Numbered from the stretch's first letter, positions 43,047 through 51,307 are shown. The stretch is DNA of 64,000 nucleotides from Streptomyces sp. GESEQ-4 (GCF_017948455.1 NZ_JAFFSU010000011.1:1-64000); one strand, 5' to 3'. Notes: a model not told the origin generated them from the letters alone. Numbers and translations are program-made.

Positions 43047-44624
43047 TTGACGCAGAACGGTGTGCGGGAGGCCGTACCGGTTGCCGAGGGGGCCGGCGAG
43101 CGGAACGGCGCGGGGGGCCGCGGTCGGCACGGCTCACGACGGCCGGGTCAGGGGCGGCGGGTTCTTCGCTGGTCGGCGATGACCCTGGCGGTCCTCATAC
43201 TCGGCGCGTCCGGCGCCGGTTACCTCTACTACCGCCACCTGAACGGCAACATCAAGCAGGACGAGCTCAACCTGGGCGACAACAAGGTCGCCGAGCCCAC
43301 GCCGAACTCCGCGGGCCAGACCCCGCTGAACATCCTGCTCATCGGCTCCGACGCACGGGACACCGAGGAGAACCAGAAGCTCGGCGGCGCCCGGGAGACC
43401 TTCGGCGCGACCCCGCTGGCCGATGTGCAGATGCTGGTGCACCTGTCCGCCGACCGCACCAACATGTCGGTCGTCAGCATGCCGCGCGACACCCTCGTCC
43501 AGATCCCCAAGTGCACCGACCCCGACGACGGCGAGGTGTACGAGGCGAGCGACGGCCGGGTGATGACCAACCGGAGCCTGGGCCACGGCGGTCCCGGCTG
43601 CACGGTGGCCACCTGGCAGGAGCTCACCGGCGTCCACATCGACCACTTCGTGATGGTCGACTTCGCCGGCGTGGTGTCGATGGCGGACGCCATAGGCGGC
43701 GTCCCGGTCTGCGTGGACGCCAACATCTACTCCAAGGACAGCCGGGGCCATGGCTCAGGACTGAAGCTGGAGAAAGGCACGCACCCGGTGAAGGGCGAGC
43801 AGGCCCTGCAGTGGCTGCGCACCCGCTACGGCTTCGAGGACGGCAGCGACCTCGCCCGCGCCAAGGCCCAGCACATGTACATGAACTCGATGGTCCGCGT
43901 GCTGCGGGAGAACGCCACCCTGAGCAACCCGAACAAGCTGCGCCGCCTCGCCGAGCAGGCCACCGCGGCCCTCACCGTCGACCCGGGGCTGGGCACCGTC
44001 AAGGCGCTCTACGACCTCAGCAACGAGCTGCGGAAGGTCGAGCCGAAGCGCATCACCATGACCACCATGCCGAACCGGTACGTCGGTGCGCGCGTCGAGC
44101 CCACGGAGGACGCCGAGCAGCTCTTCCGGCTGGTGCGCGAGGACATCGCGCTGGACGGCAAGGACACGAAGAAGCCCGGAAAAGCCGCCGAGAAGGCCGC
44201 CGACGACCCCGCCGCCCCCGACTCCGAGATCGCGGTCCTGGTCCAGAACGGCACCGGGTCCGACACCCTCGCCCCGCAGAACGGACGCGCGAGCGACGTG
44301 GTCAACCTGCTCGTCGGCAAGGGCTTCGACGAGGCGATCGCCGACCCGGCCGCCGGGAGCGAGGCCACGACACTGGTCCGCTACCCCAGCGCCGAACTGG
44401 AGGGCGACGCCCGCGCCGTCGCCAAGGCCCTGGGCATTCCGGCGAGTTCGGTCAAGCAGTCGACCGACGTCTCCGGTGTCACACTCGTCGTGGGAGCGGA
44501 CTGGCGCGAGGGTACGACCTACAAGGCGCCGAAGACCGACGACACCACCCCGGACACGGCGAAGGCACTCAACGGGGCGGACGACGAGGCGTGTATGCAG
44601 GTGAACCCGGCGTTCACGTGGTGA
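43047..44624 (+). CDS. LCP family protein, paralogue 5 (module copy 2, type B)
   Basis: This protein has 525 residues from the TTG at 43047, chosen because GGGTGGGGAGG upstream lines up with the ribosome site of its sister gene at 39380 (GGGTGGGAG). The frame is open back to 42975 but that part is unlike the sister. The layout is a basic Gly-rich start, a helix at about 40-60, LCP (LNILLIGSDARDTEENQKLG, SVVSMPRDTLVQIPKC) and LytR_C (IAVLVQNGTGSDTLAPQNGRA). It overlaps the convergent dipeptidase gene by 11 bp at the 3' end. Confidence 0.93.
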   Translation: MTQNGVREAVPVAEGAGERNGAGGRGRHGSRRPGQGRRVLRWSAMTLAVLILGASGAGYLYYRHLNGNIKQDELNLGDNKVAEPTPNSAGQTPLNILLIGSDARDTEENQKLGGARETFGATPLADVQMLVHLSADRTNMSVVSMPRDTLVQIPKCTDPDDGEVYEASDGRVMTNRSLGHGGPGCTVATWQELTGVHIDHFVMVDFAGVVSMADAIGGVPVCVDANIYSKDSRGHGSGLKLEKGTHPVKGEQALQWLRTRYGFEDGSDLARAKAQHMYMNSMVRVLRENATLSNPNKLRRLAEQATAALTVDPGLGTVKALYDLSNELRKVEPKRITMTTMPNRYVGARVEPTEDAEQLFRLVREDIALDGKDTKKPGKAAEKAADDPAAPDSEIAVLVQNGTGSDTLAPQNGRASDVVNLLVGKGFDEAIADPAAGSEATTLVRYPSAELEGDARAVAKALGIPASSVKQSTDVSGVTLVVGADWREGTTYKAPKTDDTTPDTAKALNGADDEACMQVNPAFTW

Positions 44625-45282
44625 CGTCGTACGGCCCGTACAGCGCCGCCACCTCCCCGCTCGCCAAAGCCCAGTACCGGTCCCCGAAGGACCAATGCCA
44701 CCACTCCGTCGGGTAGTTCACCAGCCCGGCGGCGGTGAGCACGGCACCCAGCGTCTCGCGGTTCGCCCTGGCCTCCTCGCTGATGTCGGCGGCGTCGGTG
44801 TAACAGGCGCCCTCGCTGTCCTCGGGGCTGGCGTTCAGGCGGGAGCCCAAGTCCAGCTCGCGGCCGGAGAGTTCGGCGAGGGTCAGGTCGACTGCGGCGC
44901 CGGCGCTGTGGGGGGCGATCTCGGGTGGGGAGACGTAGCGGCTTGCCGCCGAGTGGATCCGGTCGGCGGGCCAGTCGGGGTGGGCGGCGCGGAGTTCGGC
45001 GGCGTAGTCCTCGAAGTAGGTCCGCTGGAGGGAGGGCGGCCGGTAGCCCTCGACGAAAAGCAGGCGCAGGTCCTGCGGGAGCAGCGACTGGGCCTCGATG
45101 AGGCGTTGCAGGACGCCTTTCCGCAGGTGGGCGAAGGCGGCGGACGGGTCCTGTTTGCGGGTGTCCACCAGCAGCGAGCCTTCGCGGCGGACGTCGACGA
45201 GAGGTTCGCCGCACTCCGCGACGGGTATGGCGGCGACCCTCGGGTCCGACATCAGGACGATCTCGTTCACGATCTCGTTCAT
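44614..45282 (-). CDS. D-alanyl-D-alanine dipeptidase, VanX-like (M15D)
   Basis: This 222-residue zinc dipeptidase hydrolyses free D-Ala-D-Ala. The family sites are visible: PHSAGAAVDLTL (His and Asp zinc ligands; the usual S-x-H pattern is slightly changed) and PTEWWHWSFGDRYW (catalytic Glu and zinc His). FVEGYRPPSLQRTYF near residue 75 carries the conserved Arg. The ATG at 45282 has GGAG 11 nt upstream; an internal ATG at 45252 has none. No vanH, vanA or vanRS genes are near, so it is more likely a housekeeping or nutrient-scavenging enzyme than part of a glycopeptide-resistance cluster. Confidence 0.9.
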   Translation of the reverse strand: MNEIVNEIVLMSDPRVAAIPVAECGEPLVDVRREGSLLVDTRKQDPSAAFAHLRKGVLQRLIEAQSLLPQDLRLLFVEGYRPPSLQRTYFEDYAAELRAAHPDWPADRIHSAASRYVSPPEIAPHSAGAAVDLTLAELSGRELDLGSRLNASPEDSEGACYTDAADISEEARANRETLGAVLTAAGLVNYPTEWWHWSFGDRYWALASGEVAALYGPYDVTT

Positions 45283-45357
45283 GACGCGATCATCTCCAAT
45301 CGCATCAAACCTCGGGAGGCGCCCCCATGGGTGCGTTTTCGGCCTTAACTTGGTCGC

Positions 45358-46149
45358 ATGATTGGCTCCTCGCGATTCCGTACCGATGTGTCGCACTCGG
45401 CGCGGATCTGGAACTACTGGCTCGGCGGCATGGGCCACTACCCGGTGGACGCCGAGGTCGGCGACCGGATCCTTTCGCTCGTGCCGGCGTTGCCCCGGTC
45501 GGCCGTCGCGGACCGGCGGTTTCTGACGCGTGCGGTGCGGTACCTCGCCGAGGAGGCCGGAATCCGGCAGTTCCTGGACATCGGGACCGGGCTGCCCACC
45601 ACCGACAACACTCATGAGATCGCCCAGCGCGTGGACCCGTCGTGCCGGATCGTCTGCGTGGACAACGACCCGCTCGTCTTCGCCCACGCCCACGCACTGC
45701 TGAACAGCACGCCGGAGGGTGCCGCCGTCTTCATCGAGGGTGATGTGCACGACCCCGAGGCGATCCTGCGGGACGCCGCCGAGACGCTGGACTTCGGCCG
45801 CCCCGTCGCGATCACCATGCTGGGCATCCTGAACTTCGTGCTGCGCACCGACGAGGCCGTCTCCGTCGTGCGACGGCTGCTGGACGCCGTACCCTCCGGC
45901 AGCTACCTGGTCGTCTCCCACCCCACCACCGAGGTCGACGGCGAGGCGATGGCCACGGCGGTGGACTACTGGAACGGGCAGGGGACGGCACCGATGACGC
46001 TGCGCAGCCGCGCCGAACTCGTCCGGTTCTTCGAAGACGTCGAGATCCTGGAACCCGGCATCGTCACCTGCTCCCGCTGGCGCCCCGACGCCGCGGACGG
46101 TGAGAGTGCCGACGTCACCCACTTCGGCGGCGTGGGCAGGAAGCCGTAA
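45358..46149 (+). CDS. SAM-dependent methyltransferase, PF04672/DUF574 type
   Basis: This 263-residue protein belongs to a family expanded in Streptomyces. Signatures are VSHSARIWNYWLGGMGHYPV near the N terminus and the SAM-binding QFLDIGTGLPTTDNTHEIAQ (about residue 65) with the acidic VCVDNDPLVFAH. The substrate is unknown; members are often near developmental or secondary metabolism genes. It is divergent from the dipeptidase, 75 bp apart. Confidence 0.92.
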   Translation: MIGSSRFRTDVSHSARIWNYWLGGMGHYPVDAEVGDRILSLVPALPRSAVADRRFLTRAVRYLAEEAGIRQFLDIGTGLPTTDNTHEIAQRVDPSCRIVCVDNDPLVFAHAHALLNSTPEGAAVFIEGDVHDPEAILRDAAETLDFGRPVAITMLGILNFVLRTDEAVSVVRRLLDAVPSGSYLVVSHPTTEVDGEAMATAVDYWNGQGTAPMTLRSRAELVRFFEDVEILEPGIVTCSRWRPDAADGESADVTHFGGVGRKP

Positions 46150-46209
46150 TCGATACGGGCGGGATGCCCGTAATCGGCACGCATGGCGGAATTCTTACGT
46201 CCGTCCCAT

Positions 46210-46271
46210 GGCGGGGGCGCGCTGAGGGGCGTACGACGGTAGGGCGAGGGTTCGACTCCGGGCCCCGCCAC
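46210..46271 (+). other. tRNA-3'-end-like hairpin, probably not a functional tRNA
   Basis: GGCGGGG (46210-46216) pairs perfectly with CCCCGCC (46263-46269), and the right part reads GGGTTCGACTCCGGG before it and ACC after it, like a tRNA T-loop and acceptor end. The whole is only about 60 nt, the T-stem does not pair and no anticodon arm can be drawn. It may be a relic or a chance hairpin. Confidence 0.3.
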
Positions 46272-46285
46272 CCCGAGGAGGAACC

Positions 46286-46651
46286 ATGCAGCAGCAGTCC
46301 ACCACCATGACCGCGATGAGCAAGCAGATGCAGGACTGCGTCGAGGCGTGCATGACGTGTCACAGCGTGTGCGAGGAGACCATGAGCTCCTGTATGCAGA
46401 TGGGCGGCCAGGCTCAGATGCAGATCATGCGCGCGCTCATGGACTGCGCCGAGACGACCCGTATGTGCGCGGACATGATGATGCGCCGCTCGCCGATGTC
46501 GGCCGAGATGTGCGCGATGTGCGCCAAGGCCTGCGACATGTGCGCCGAGGCGTGTATGTCCATGCCGGACGACCCCCAGATGATGCGGTGTGCGGAGGCG
46601 TGTCGCCGCTGTGCCGAGACCTGCCGCACGATGGCCGGCGCCACGATGTGA
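46286..46651 (+). CDS. Four-helix-bundle Cys/Met-rich copper-binding protein (Csp/DUF326-like)
   Basis: This 121-residue protein has 16 Cys and about 25 Met and almost no aromatic residues. Cysteines come in CxxxC and CxxC spacing along predicted helices (DCVEACMTCHSVC, MCAMCAKACDMCAEAC, RCAEACRRCAETC), the pattern of copper storage proteins that hold many Cu(I) ions inside a helical bundle. There is no signal peptide, so it should be a cytosolic form. The ATG at 46286 has GAGGAGG upstream. It stands alone with its own terminator. The larger copper-related set at 54.7-59.0 kb makes a joint role possible. Confidence 0.88.
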   Translation: MQQQSTTMTAMSKQMQDCVEACMTCHSVCEETMSSCMQMGGQAQMQIMRALMDCAETTRMCADMMMRRSPMSAEMCAMCAKACDMCAEACMSMPDDPQMMRCAEACRRCAETCRTMAGATM

Positions 46652-46669
46652 CGCTCGCCCGAACGCGCT

Positions 46670-46695
46670 CAAGGGCACCCCGAGGGGTGCCCTTG
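46670..46695. terminator. Bidirectional terminator between copper protein and LCP genes
   Basis: CAAGGGCACCCC (46670-46681) is followed by its exact complement at 46684-46695. The very tight loop probably opens to four bases, leaving an 11-bp stem. The genes on either side converge here. Confidence 0.8.
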
Positions 46696-46717
46696 ACGTT
46701 GGTGCCGTGCCCGCCCG

Positions 46718-47992
46718 TCAGTTGCCCGAGACGGTGACCTTCTCGTCGTTCTTCAGCTGGCCGACCAGCGTCTTGACCTTGGCTTTGTCCCAGACGAGGT
46801 TGCCGCCGGAGGAGCCGGAGATCGGCATGTTCATGGACTTGCCGTCGCCTCCGGTGACGCCCTTCATCGCCCAGAACATGTCGGCCAGGTCGAACAGGCT
46901 CATGTCCTTGTCGACGACGAGGGTGTCGAGGCCCGCGCCCATCGTCGGGTAGAGCTTGAAGGGGTTGAGGACCGTGCTCGGCGTCGCGGTCTGGTTGGCC
47001 AGGGCCGCGAGGAACTTCTGCTGGTTCTTCGTCCGGTCCAGGTCGCTGTTCGCGAGCGCGTACCGGGTACGGACGAAGGCCAGGGACTGCTCGCCGTTCA
47101 GGGTCTGCTTGCCCGCCTGGAAGTTCGCGCCGGACTTGGTGTCCTTCATCCCGCCCTTGGGGATCTCGATCTCCACGCCGCCCACCGCGTCCACGATGTT
47201 CGCGAAGCCCGCGAAGCCGATCTCGACGTAGTGGTCGATGTGCAGGCCCGTGTTGAACTCCACGGCCCGCACGAGCAGTTCGGGACCGTCCTCCGCGTAG
47301 GCCGCGTTCAGCTTCACGTGCCGGCCGGTGCCCTGGAACGTCTTGCCGGACTCGGAACCGACGAAGGTCGGGATCTCCACGTCCGAGTCACGCGGCAGGG
47401 AGATCAGCGTCGGGCCGTTGTCGCCGGTGTGCAGGATCATCATCGAGTCCGTGCGCTTGCCCTCGGCGGACCCGGTGCGCAGCTTCTTCTTCTCCTCGTC
47501 GGACAAGCCCTCACGGCTGTCGGAGCCGACGATCAGATAGTTCGTGCCCGCGCCCGCCTCCGGCCGGTCGATCACCTTCGACAGGTCGACGTCGCGGTTG
47601 AGCTTGGAGTCGGCCCAGAAGTACGTGCCGATGGACACCACGATCAGCAGCGTCACCAGCGTGAGTGCCGTCCACTTGATGCGGCGGCGCCAGTTCGGCC
47701 GGGGCCGCGGACCGTACGGGTCGTCAGGGCCGCCCGGCCCTCCGCCGCCGGGGGTGCCGTAGACCTGGCCTGTGTTGTAGTCGTTGCCGTACGCGTCGTC
47801 GTAGCCGCCATTGACGTACGACTGCTGCTGCGGGGCCCCGCCGCCGTACGCGCTCTGCCCGGGCGGCGTGGCCGCCGGGCCGCGGCGGACCTGCCGCATC
47901 ACGCGCGCGCCCTCGGGCTGTGCGCTCGCGCTGCCGTGTCCGTACCGGCGGCCGCGGTTGTCGTCGGACCATGCCTCGGGCCAATCGTTCAT
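46718..47992 (-). CDS. LCP family protein, paralogue 6
   Basis: This protein has 424 residues from the ATG at 47992 (MNDWPEAWSDDN). The frame continues to 48073, but that part is unlike LCP starts. A Gly/Tyr/Gln-rich cytoplasmic segment, a helix at about 106-128 and the LCP domain at about 150-350 follow (NYLIVGSDSREGLSDEEKKK, PTLISLPRDSDVEIP, HIDHYVEIGFAGFANIVDAVGG, RYALANSDLDRTKNQQKFL). There is no LytR_C domain. It is transcribed against the five plus-strand LCP genes. It resembles more typical single-domain actinobacterial LCP enzymes. Confidence 0.92.
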   Translation of the reverse strand: MNDWPEAWSDDNRGRRYGHGSASAQPEGARVMRQVRRGPAATPPGQSAYGGGAPQQQSYVNGGYDDAYGNDYNTGQVYGTPGGGGPGGPDDPYGPRPRPNWRRRIKWTALTLVTLLIVVSIGTYFWADSKLNRDVDLSKVIDRPEAGAGTNYLIVGSDSREGLSDEEKKKLRTGSAEGKRTDSMMILHTGDNGPTLISLPRDSDVEIPTFVGSESGKTFQGTGRHVKLNAAYAEDGPELLVRAVEFNTGLHIDHYVEIGFAGFANIVDAVGGVEIEIPKGGMKDTKSGANFQAGKQTLNGEQSLAFVRTRYALANSDLDRTKNQQKFLAALANQTATPSTVLNPFKLYPTMGAGLDTLVVDKDMSLFDLADMFWAMKGVTGGDGKSMNMPISGSSGGNLVWDKAKVKTLVGQLKNDEKVTVSGN

Positions 47993-48111
47993 GGGCCCCA
48001 GTGTGCAGGGCATGGCCGTGTCCCTTACAAGGTTCGTCGGAAAATAAGGGCGCGGCTGTTGCCAATCTGACACAAAGTCCGCGCATGTCGACTCGGCATA
48101 AGGTGGGGGTC

Positions 48112-48219
48112 ATGACAGACCAGGCCAGCGTCACGGATTCCGACACCGCGGCCAAACCGGACAGGCCCTGGTCTATGGAGCTTCGGGAGCGGCGCGCGGC
48201 CGAGGGCTCCGAGGACTGA
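48112..48219 (+). CDS. Possible small protein (35 residues)
   Basis: A short ORF starts at an ATG with GGTGGGGG five nt upstream and ends at 48219. The product is charged: MTDQASVTDSDTAA then PDRPWSMELRERRAAEG. It is divergent from the LCP gene at 46718-47992 and its 3' end is 9 bp from the convergent LCP gene. Good ribosome site and placement argue for a real gene, but I cannot assign a family. Confidence 0.45.
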   Translation: MTDQASVTDSDTAAKPDRPWSMELRERRAAEGSED

Positions 48220-48228
48220 CCCCGGCTC

Positions 48229-49818
48229 TCAGCCGCACTTCACCTCGTCCCCCCGTACCACCCCGGACTCCGTCTGCTCCGGATCCTCCGCCCGCACCTT
48301 CCGCACGTCCCGGAAGTCCGGCCCGACGGTCACCTTCAGCATCGGGCCCTGCCCCTTGACCGCCCGGAGCTCGCTCCCCGGCAGCGCGGCGGCCAGCGTC
48401 TTCGCGGAGCGGTCCCAGCGGGGGTCGAAGGTGACGACCGTGCGTTTCACGGCTTCGCGTGCCGTCACCGGCTGCCGGGTGGTCAGGAACCCGGTCGCCG
48501 CCAGCTGCTTGTCCGCGCGCGTGCCGAGCCCCGCGGTGGGCGACCCGTTCTCCACCTGGACGCGGATCTGCTGCGGGGCCACCTCCACGCTGACGGCCGT
48601 GCTCTTCGGGCGCTGCAGGGCCAGCGGCTTGTCCTGCCGCAGGGCCTGGAAGATCCGGTCCGCCTTGACGGGGTCCCACTTCAGCGTGGAACCGACGTCC
48701 TTCACGGCGTATCCCATCTGGCCGATCGGCACGGTCGTGAACTCGGACGAGGAGGGGGAGAAGTTCCGCATCGCCCGACCCAGGTCCAGCAGCTCGTCCG
48801 TGCCGAAGCCCTTGTCGGCCCGCACGGACCCGAGCACCGCCCGTGTCACGTCCCGGAACTTGATCGGGTTCAGCAGCACCCCGGACGACGTGGCCTGGTC
48901 GATCAGCGCGGCCATGAACCGTTGCTGCCGCTTCATCCGGCCGAGGTCGGAGGCCCCGTCGACATGCCGGGAGCGGACGAACCGCAGCGCCTCACCGCCC
49001 CTGAGCTGATGCGTGCCGGCCGGCAGGTCGAGTCCGGTGTACGTGTCCTTCATCGGCTCGGCGAGGCAGATCTTCACGCCGCCGACGACATCCACGGTCT
49101 TCATGAAGCTGGTGAAGTCGACCTCCAAATAGTGGTCGATCTTCACATGCGTCATGTGCTCGACGGTCCGCACGGTCAGCTGCGGCCCGCCCTCCGCGTA
49201 CGCCGCGTTGATCTTGAGGGGGTGGCCGTGGTGCCGCTTGCCGGTGGTCTGGTCGACATGCGGGGGAGTCTCGGCGTACGAGTCGCGCGGCAGGCTCACC
49301 ACGCTCGCCCGCTCCCGGTCCTCCGAGATGTGCACGATCATGAGCGTGTCGGTGCAGTGGCAGGGCTCGCCGCCCAGCCGGTACTTGCGCCGCTCCGCCT
49401 CGCCGATCTTGTCGCGGCTGTCGGTGCCGACCAGCAGCACGTTCATGCCGTCGCCGGCCTGCGGACGGTTCTTCATGTCCTTGAAGGGGTCGACCCGGGC
49501 GATGTCGGAGTCGAGGCTGGTGATCACCGAGTGCCCGATGCCGGCCGAGGCGAGGATCACCACGGACAGCGTGGTCACCACCCGCATGGCCCAGCGCGGC
49601 TTGTTCCGCCGTACGGGCGGCCGCGGCGCACGGGACGTCGGCTGGTGGCGGCGCGGCGTCTGGGCTCTGGACCGAGGCGGCGTGGGCGGCGTGGGCAAGG
49701 AAGGACACCTCCGCGAGGGCCGTACGGTGGGCTGGGTGTGCGATTTGTGAGCACCGTAGGCCCATACGATCTGTGGCCCGGGGCACCGCCACCGGCGGGG
49801 CGCATCGCTGTCCCCCAT
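48229..49818 (-). CDS. LCP family protein, paralogue 7
   Basis: This protein has 529 residues if it begins at the ATG at 49818. The frame is open further upstream but there it is antisense to the glycosyltransferase gene. A Pro/Arg-rich cytoplasmic part, a helix at about 78-99 and an LCP domain at about 115-330 follow (MNVLLVGTDSRDKIGEAERR, ASVVSLPRDSYAETPP, KIDHYLEVDFTSFMKTVDVVGG, RFVRSRHVDGASDLGRMKRQ). A LytR_C domain covers about 420-510 (IRVQVENGSPTAGLGTRADK). The start is uncertain. It is divergent from the glycosyltransferase, with only 21 bp between start codons. Confidence 0.9.
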   Translation of the reverse strand: MGDSDAPRRWRCPGPQIVWAYGAHKSHTQPTVRPSRRCPSLPTPPTPPRSRAQTPRRHQPTSRAPRPPVRRNKPRWAMRVVTTLSVVILASAGIGHSVITSLDSDIARVDPFKDMKNRPQAGDGMNVLLVGTDSRDKIGEAERRKYRLGGEPCHCTDTLMIVHISEDRERASVVSLPRDSYAETPPHVDQTTGKRHHGHPLKINAAYAEGGPQLTVRTVEHMTHVKIDHYLEVDFTSFMKTVDVVGGVKICLAEPMKDTYTGLDLPAGTHQLRGGEALRFVRSRHVDGASDLGRMKRQQRFMAALIDQATSSGVLLNPIKFRDVTRAVLGSVRADKGFGTDELLDLGRAMRNFSPSSSEFTTVPIGQMGYAVKDVGSTLKWDPVKADRIFQALRQDKPLALQRPKSTAVSVEVAPQQIRVQVENGSPTAGLGTRADKQLAATGFLTTRQPVTAREAVKRTVVTFDPRWDRSAKTLAAALPGSELRAVKGQGPMLKVTVGPDFRDVRKVRAEDPEQTESGVVRGDEVKCG

Positions 49819-49839
49819 TCGCGGTAACGTGAGCCTCCT

Positions 49840-50877
49840 ATGAACGCCAAGCCCGACGTGCAGCTCCCCGCCGTGTCCGTGATCATGCCCGTCCTCAACG
49901 AGGAGCGGCATCTGCGCGGAGCCGTCCAAGCGATCCTCGCCCAGGAGTACGCCGGCGAGATGGAGGTCGTGATCGCCCTCGGTCCGTCCACGGACCGCAC
50001 GGACGAGATCGCCGCCGAGCTGGTCGCCGAGGACTCCCGTGTGCACACCGTCCCCAACCCGACCGGCCGTACGCCCGCCGCGCTGAACGCCGCGATCAAG
50101 GCCTCCCGCCATCCGATCGTCGTCCGCGTCGACGGGCACGGCATGCTCTCGCCGAACTACATCGCCACGGCCGTACGGCTCCTGGAGGAGACCGGCGCGC
50201 AGAACGTCGGCGGCATCATGCACGCCGAGGGCGAGAACGACTGGGAGCACGCGGTCGCCGCCGCGATGACGTCGAAGATCGGCGTGGGCAACGCGGCCTT
50301 CCACACGGGCGGCGAGGCGCAGCAGGCCGAGACCGTGTACCTCGGCGTCTTCCGGCGCGAGGCGCTGGAGCAACAGGGCGGCTACAACGAGGAGTTCATC
50401 CGCGCCCAGGACTGGGAGCTCAACTTCCGGCTCCGCGAGGCGGGCGGGCTGATCTGGTTCTCGCCCGAGCTGAAGGTGTCGTACCGGCCGCGCCCGAGCA
50501 TGCGCGAACTCGCCAAGCAGTACCGGAACTACGGCCGTTGGCGGCACGTCGTCGCCCGCTACCACGAGGGCTCCATCAACCTGCGCTACCTCGCCCCGCC
50601 GACCGCGGTGTGCGCCATCGCGGCGGGCCTGGTCGTGGGTGCGCTGGTGACGCCGTGGGGGTTCGTGGTCCCCGGCGGCTATCTCGCGGCGATCGTCCTC
50701 GGCTCCGTCCCCGCGGGCAAGGGGCTGCCACTGAAGGCACGGCTGCAGATCCCCGTCGCGCTCGCCACCATGCACATGTCGTGGGGCTGGGGCTTCCTGA
50801 CCAGCCCCCGCTCGCTGGCCCGCAAGGTGATCGCGAGCCGGCGCCCCGCGGTGCGGGTGGACGCCGACGCGGGCTGA
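49840..50877 (+). CDS. Glycosyltransferase family 2, membrane-anchored (ExoA-like)
   Basis: This 345-residue enzyme has a GT-A domain at about residues 8-230: VSVIMPVLNEERHLRGAVQA, ALGPSTDRTDEIAAELVA, the acidic VVRVDGHGMLSPNYIA and the acceptor-region AQDWELNFRLREAGG. Two or three C-terminal membrane helices follow (LAPPTAVCAIAAGLVVGAL, WGFVVPGGYLAAIVLGSV). Homologues build exopolysaccharides. Next to several LCP genes it could assemble a lipid-linked glycan that these attach to the wall. The ATG at 49840 follows GAGCCTCC. Confidence 0.9.
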   Translation: MNAKPDVQLPAVSVIMPVLNEERHLRGAVQAILAQEYAGEMEVVIALGPSTDRTDEIAAELVAEDSRVHTVPNPTGRTPAALNAAIKASRHPIVVRVDGHGMLSPNYIATAVRLLEETGAQNVGGIMHAEGENDWEHAVAAAMTSKIGVGNAAFHTGGEAQQAETVYLGVFRREALEQQGGYNEEFIRAQDWELNFRLREAGGLIWFSPELKVSYRPRPSMRELAKQYRNYGRWRHVVARYHEGSINLRYLAPPTAVCAIAAGLVVGALVTPWGFVVPGGYLAAIVLGSVPAGKGLPLKARLQIPVALATMHMSWGWGFLTSPRSLARKVIASRRPAVRVDADAG

Positions 50878-50892
50878 TCGGCGGCACCTTGA

Positions 50893-50912
50893 ATATGTCG
50901 GGAACGACATAT
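50893..50912. promoter_or_regulatory. Palindromic operator of the HigBA-like pair
   Basis: ATATGTCG-GGAA-CGACATAT is a perfect palindrome with 8-bp arms in the first 50 bp upstream of the toxin gene. TTGAAT (50890-50895) overlaps its left half and CATATA its right half, so bound antitoxin would block the promoter. It is A/T-rich against its surroundings. Confidence 0.75.
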
Positions 50913-50959
50913 ACCGTGACAGGGGTGGATGCGCTCTTCACCATCGAGGTCGAGCCCAG

Positions 50960-51307
50960 GTGCGCGACTGGCTGGAGGCACTGCCAGCCAAGCACTTCAT
51001 CAAGGTCGACGAATACGTTGGACTGCTTGCGGAACACGCCGCCGCGCTTGGTGAGCCGTTCGCCCGCTACCTGGGCGACGGGGTCCGAGAGCTACGCCCC
51101 ACCCTCGACGGTGCCGCCATACGCATCACCTACTGGCTCACGCCGAACCGCACCGCAGTCCTACTGACCGTCTTCCGTAAGACGAAAATGAGGGAAGACG
51201 CGCAAGTAAGGCGCGCCAAGCACGCACAGAAGATCTGCGAGGCCGAGCACGGCCCGGCACACGAGGAGTTCGTCCGCGTCATCGAGGAAGGAGAGGTCGA
51301 GCAATGA
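50960..51307 (+). CDS. HigB/RelE-type toxin (Gp49-like), apparently frameshifted at its start
   Basis: This 115-residue protein has the core of phage Gp49/HigB-type mRNA interferases: KHFIKVDEYVGLLAEHAAAL, RYLGDGVRELRPTLDGAAIR, ITYWLTPNRTAVLLTVFRK and a charged C-terminal helix. Upstream, a GTG at 50925 opens a different frame coding VDALFTIEVEP, which looks like the missing family N terminus. One base lost near 50957 separates the two. The internal GTG at 50960 may restart translation, giving a protein about 12 residues short, and could weaken the toxin. The stop overlaps the antitoxin start (ATGA). Confidence 0.75.
   Translation: MRDWLEALPAKHFIKVDEYVGLLAEHAAALGEPFARYLGDGVRELRPTLDGAAIRITYWLTPNRTAVLLTVFRKTKMREDAQVRRAKHAQKICEAEHGPAHEEFVRVIEEGEVEQ

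Noticed and set aside
44614..45282. Glycopeptide-resistance cluster suggested by the VanX-like gene
   Set aside because: No vanH, vanA/B ligase or VanRS genes are nearby, and single VanX-like dipeptidases are common in Streptomyces.
44614..46122. Long N-terminal extension of the VanX-like dipeptidase
   Set aside because: The extra region is antisense to the methyltransferase gene. The ATG at 45282 gives the normal family length.
49819..50910. Upstream extension of the LCP gene into the glycosyltransferase region on the minus strand
   Set aside because: The translation is antisense to an intact GT2 gene and unlike any LCP N terminus, so the start was placed at 49818.
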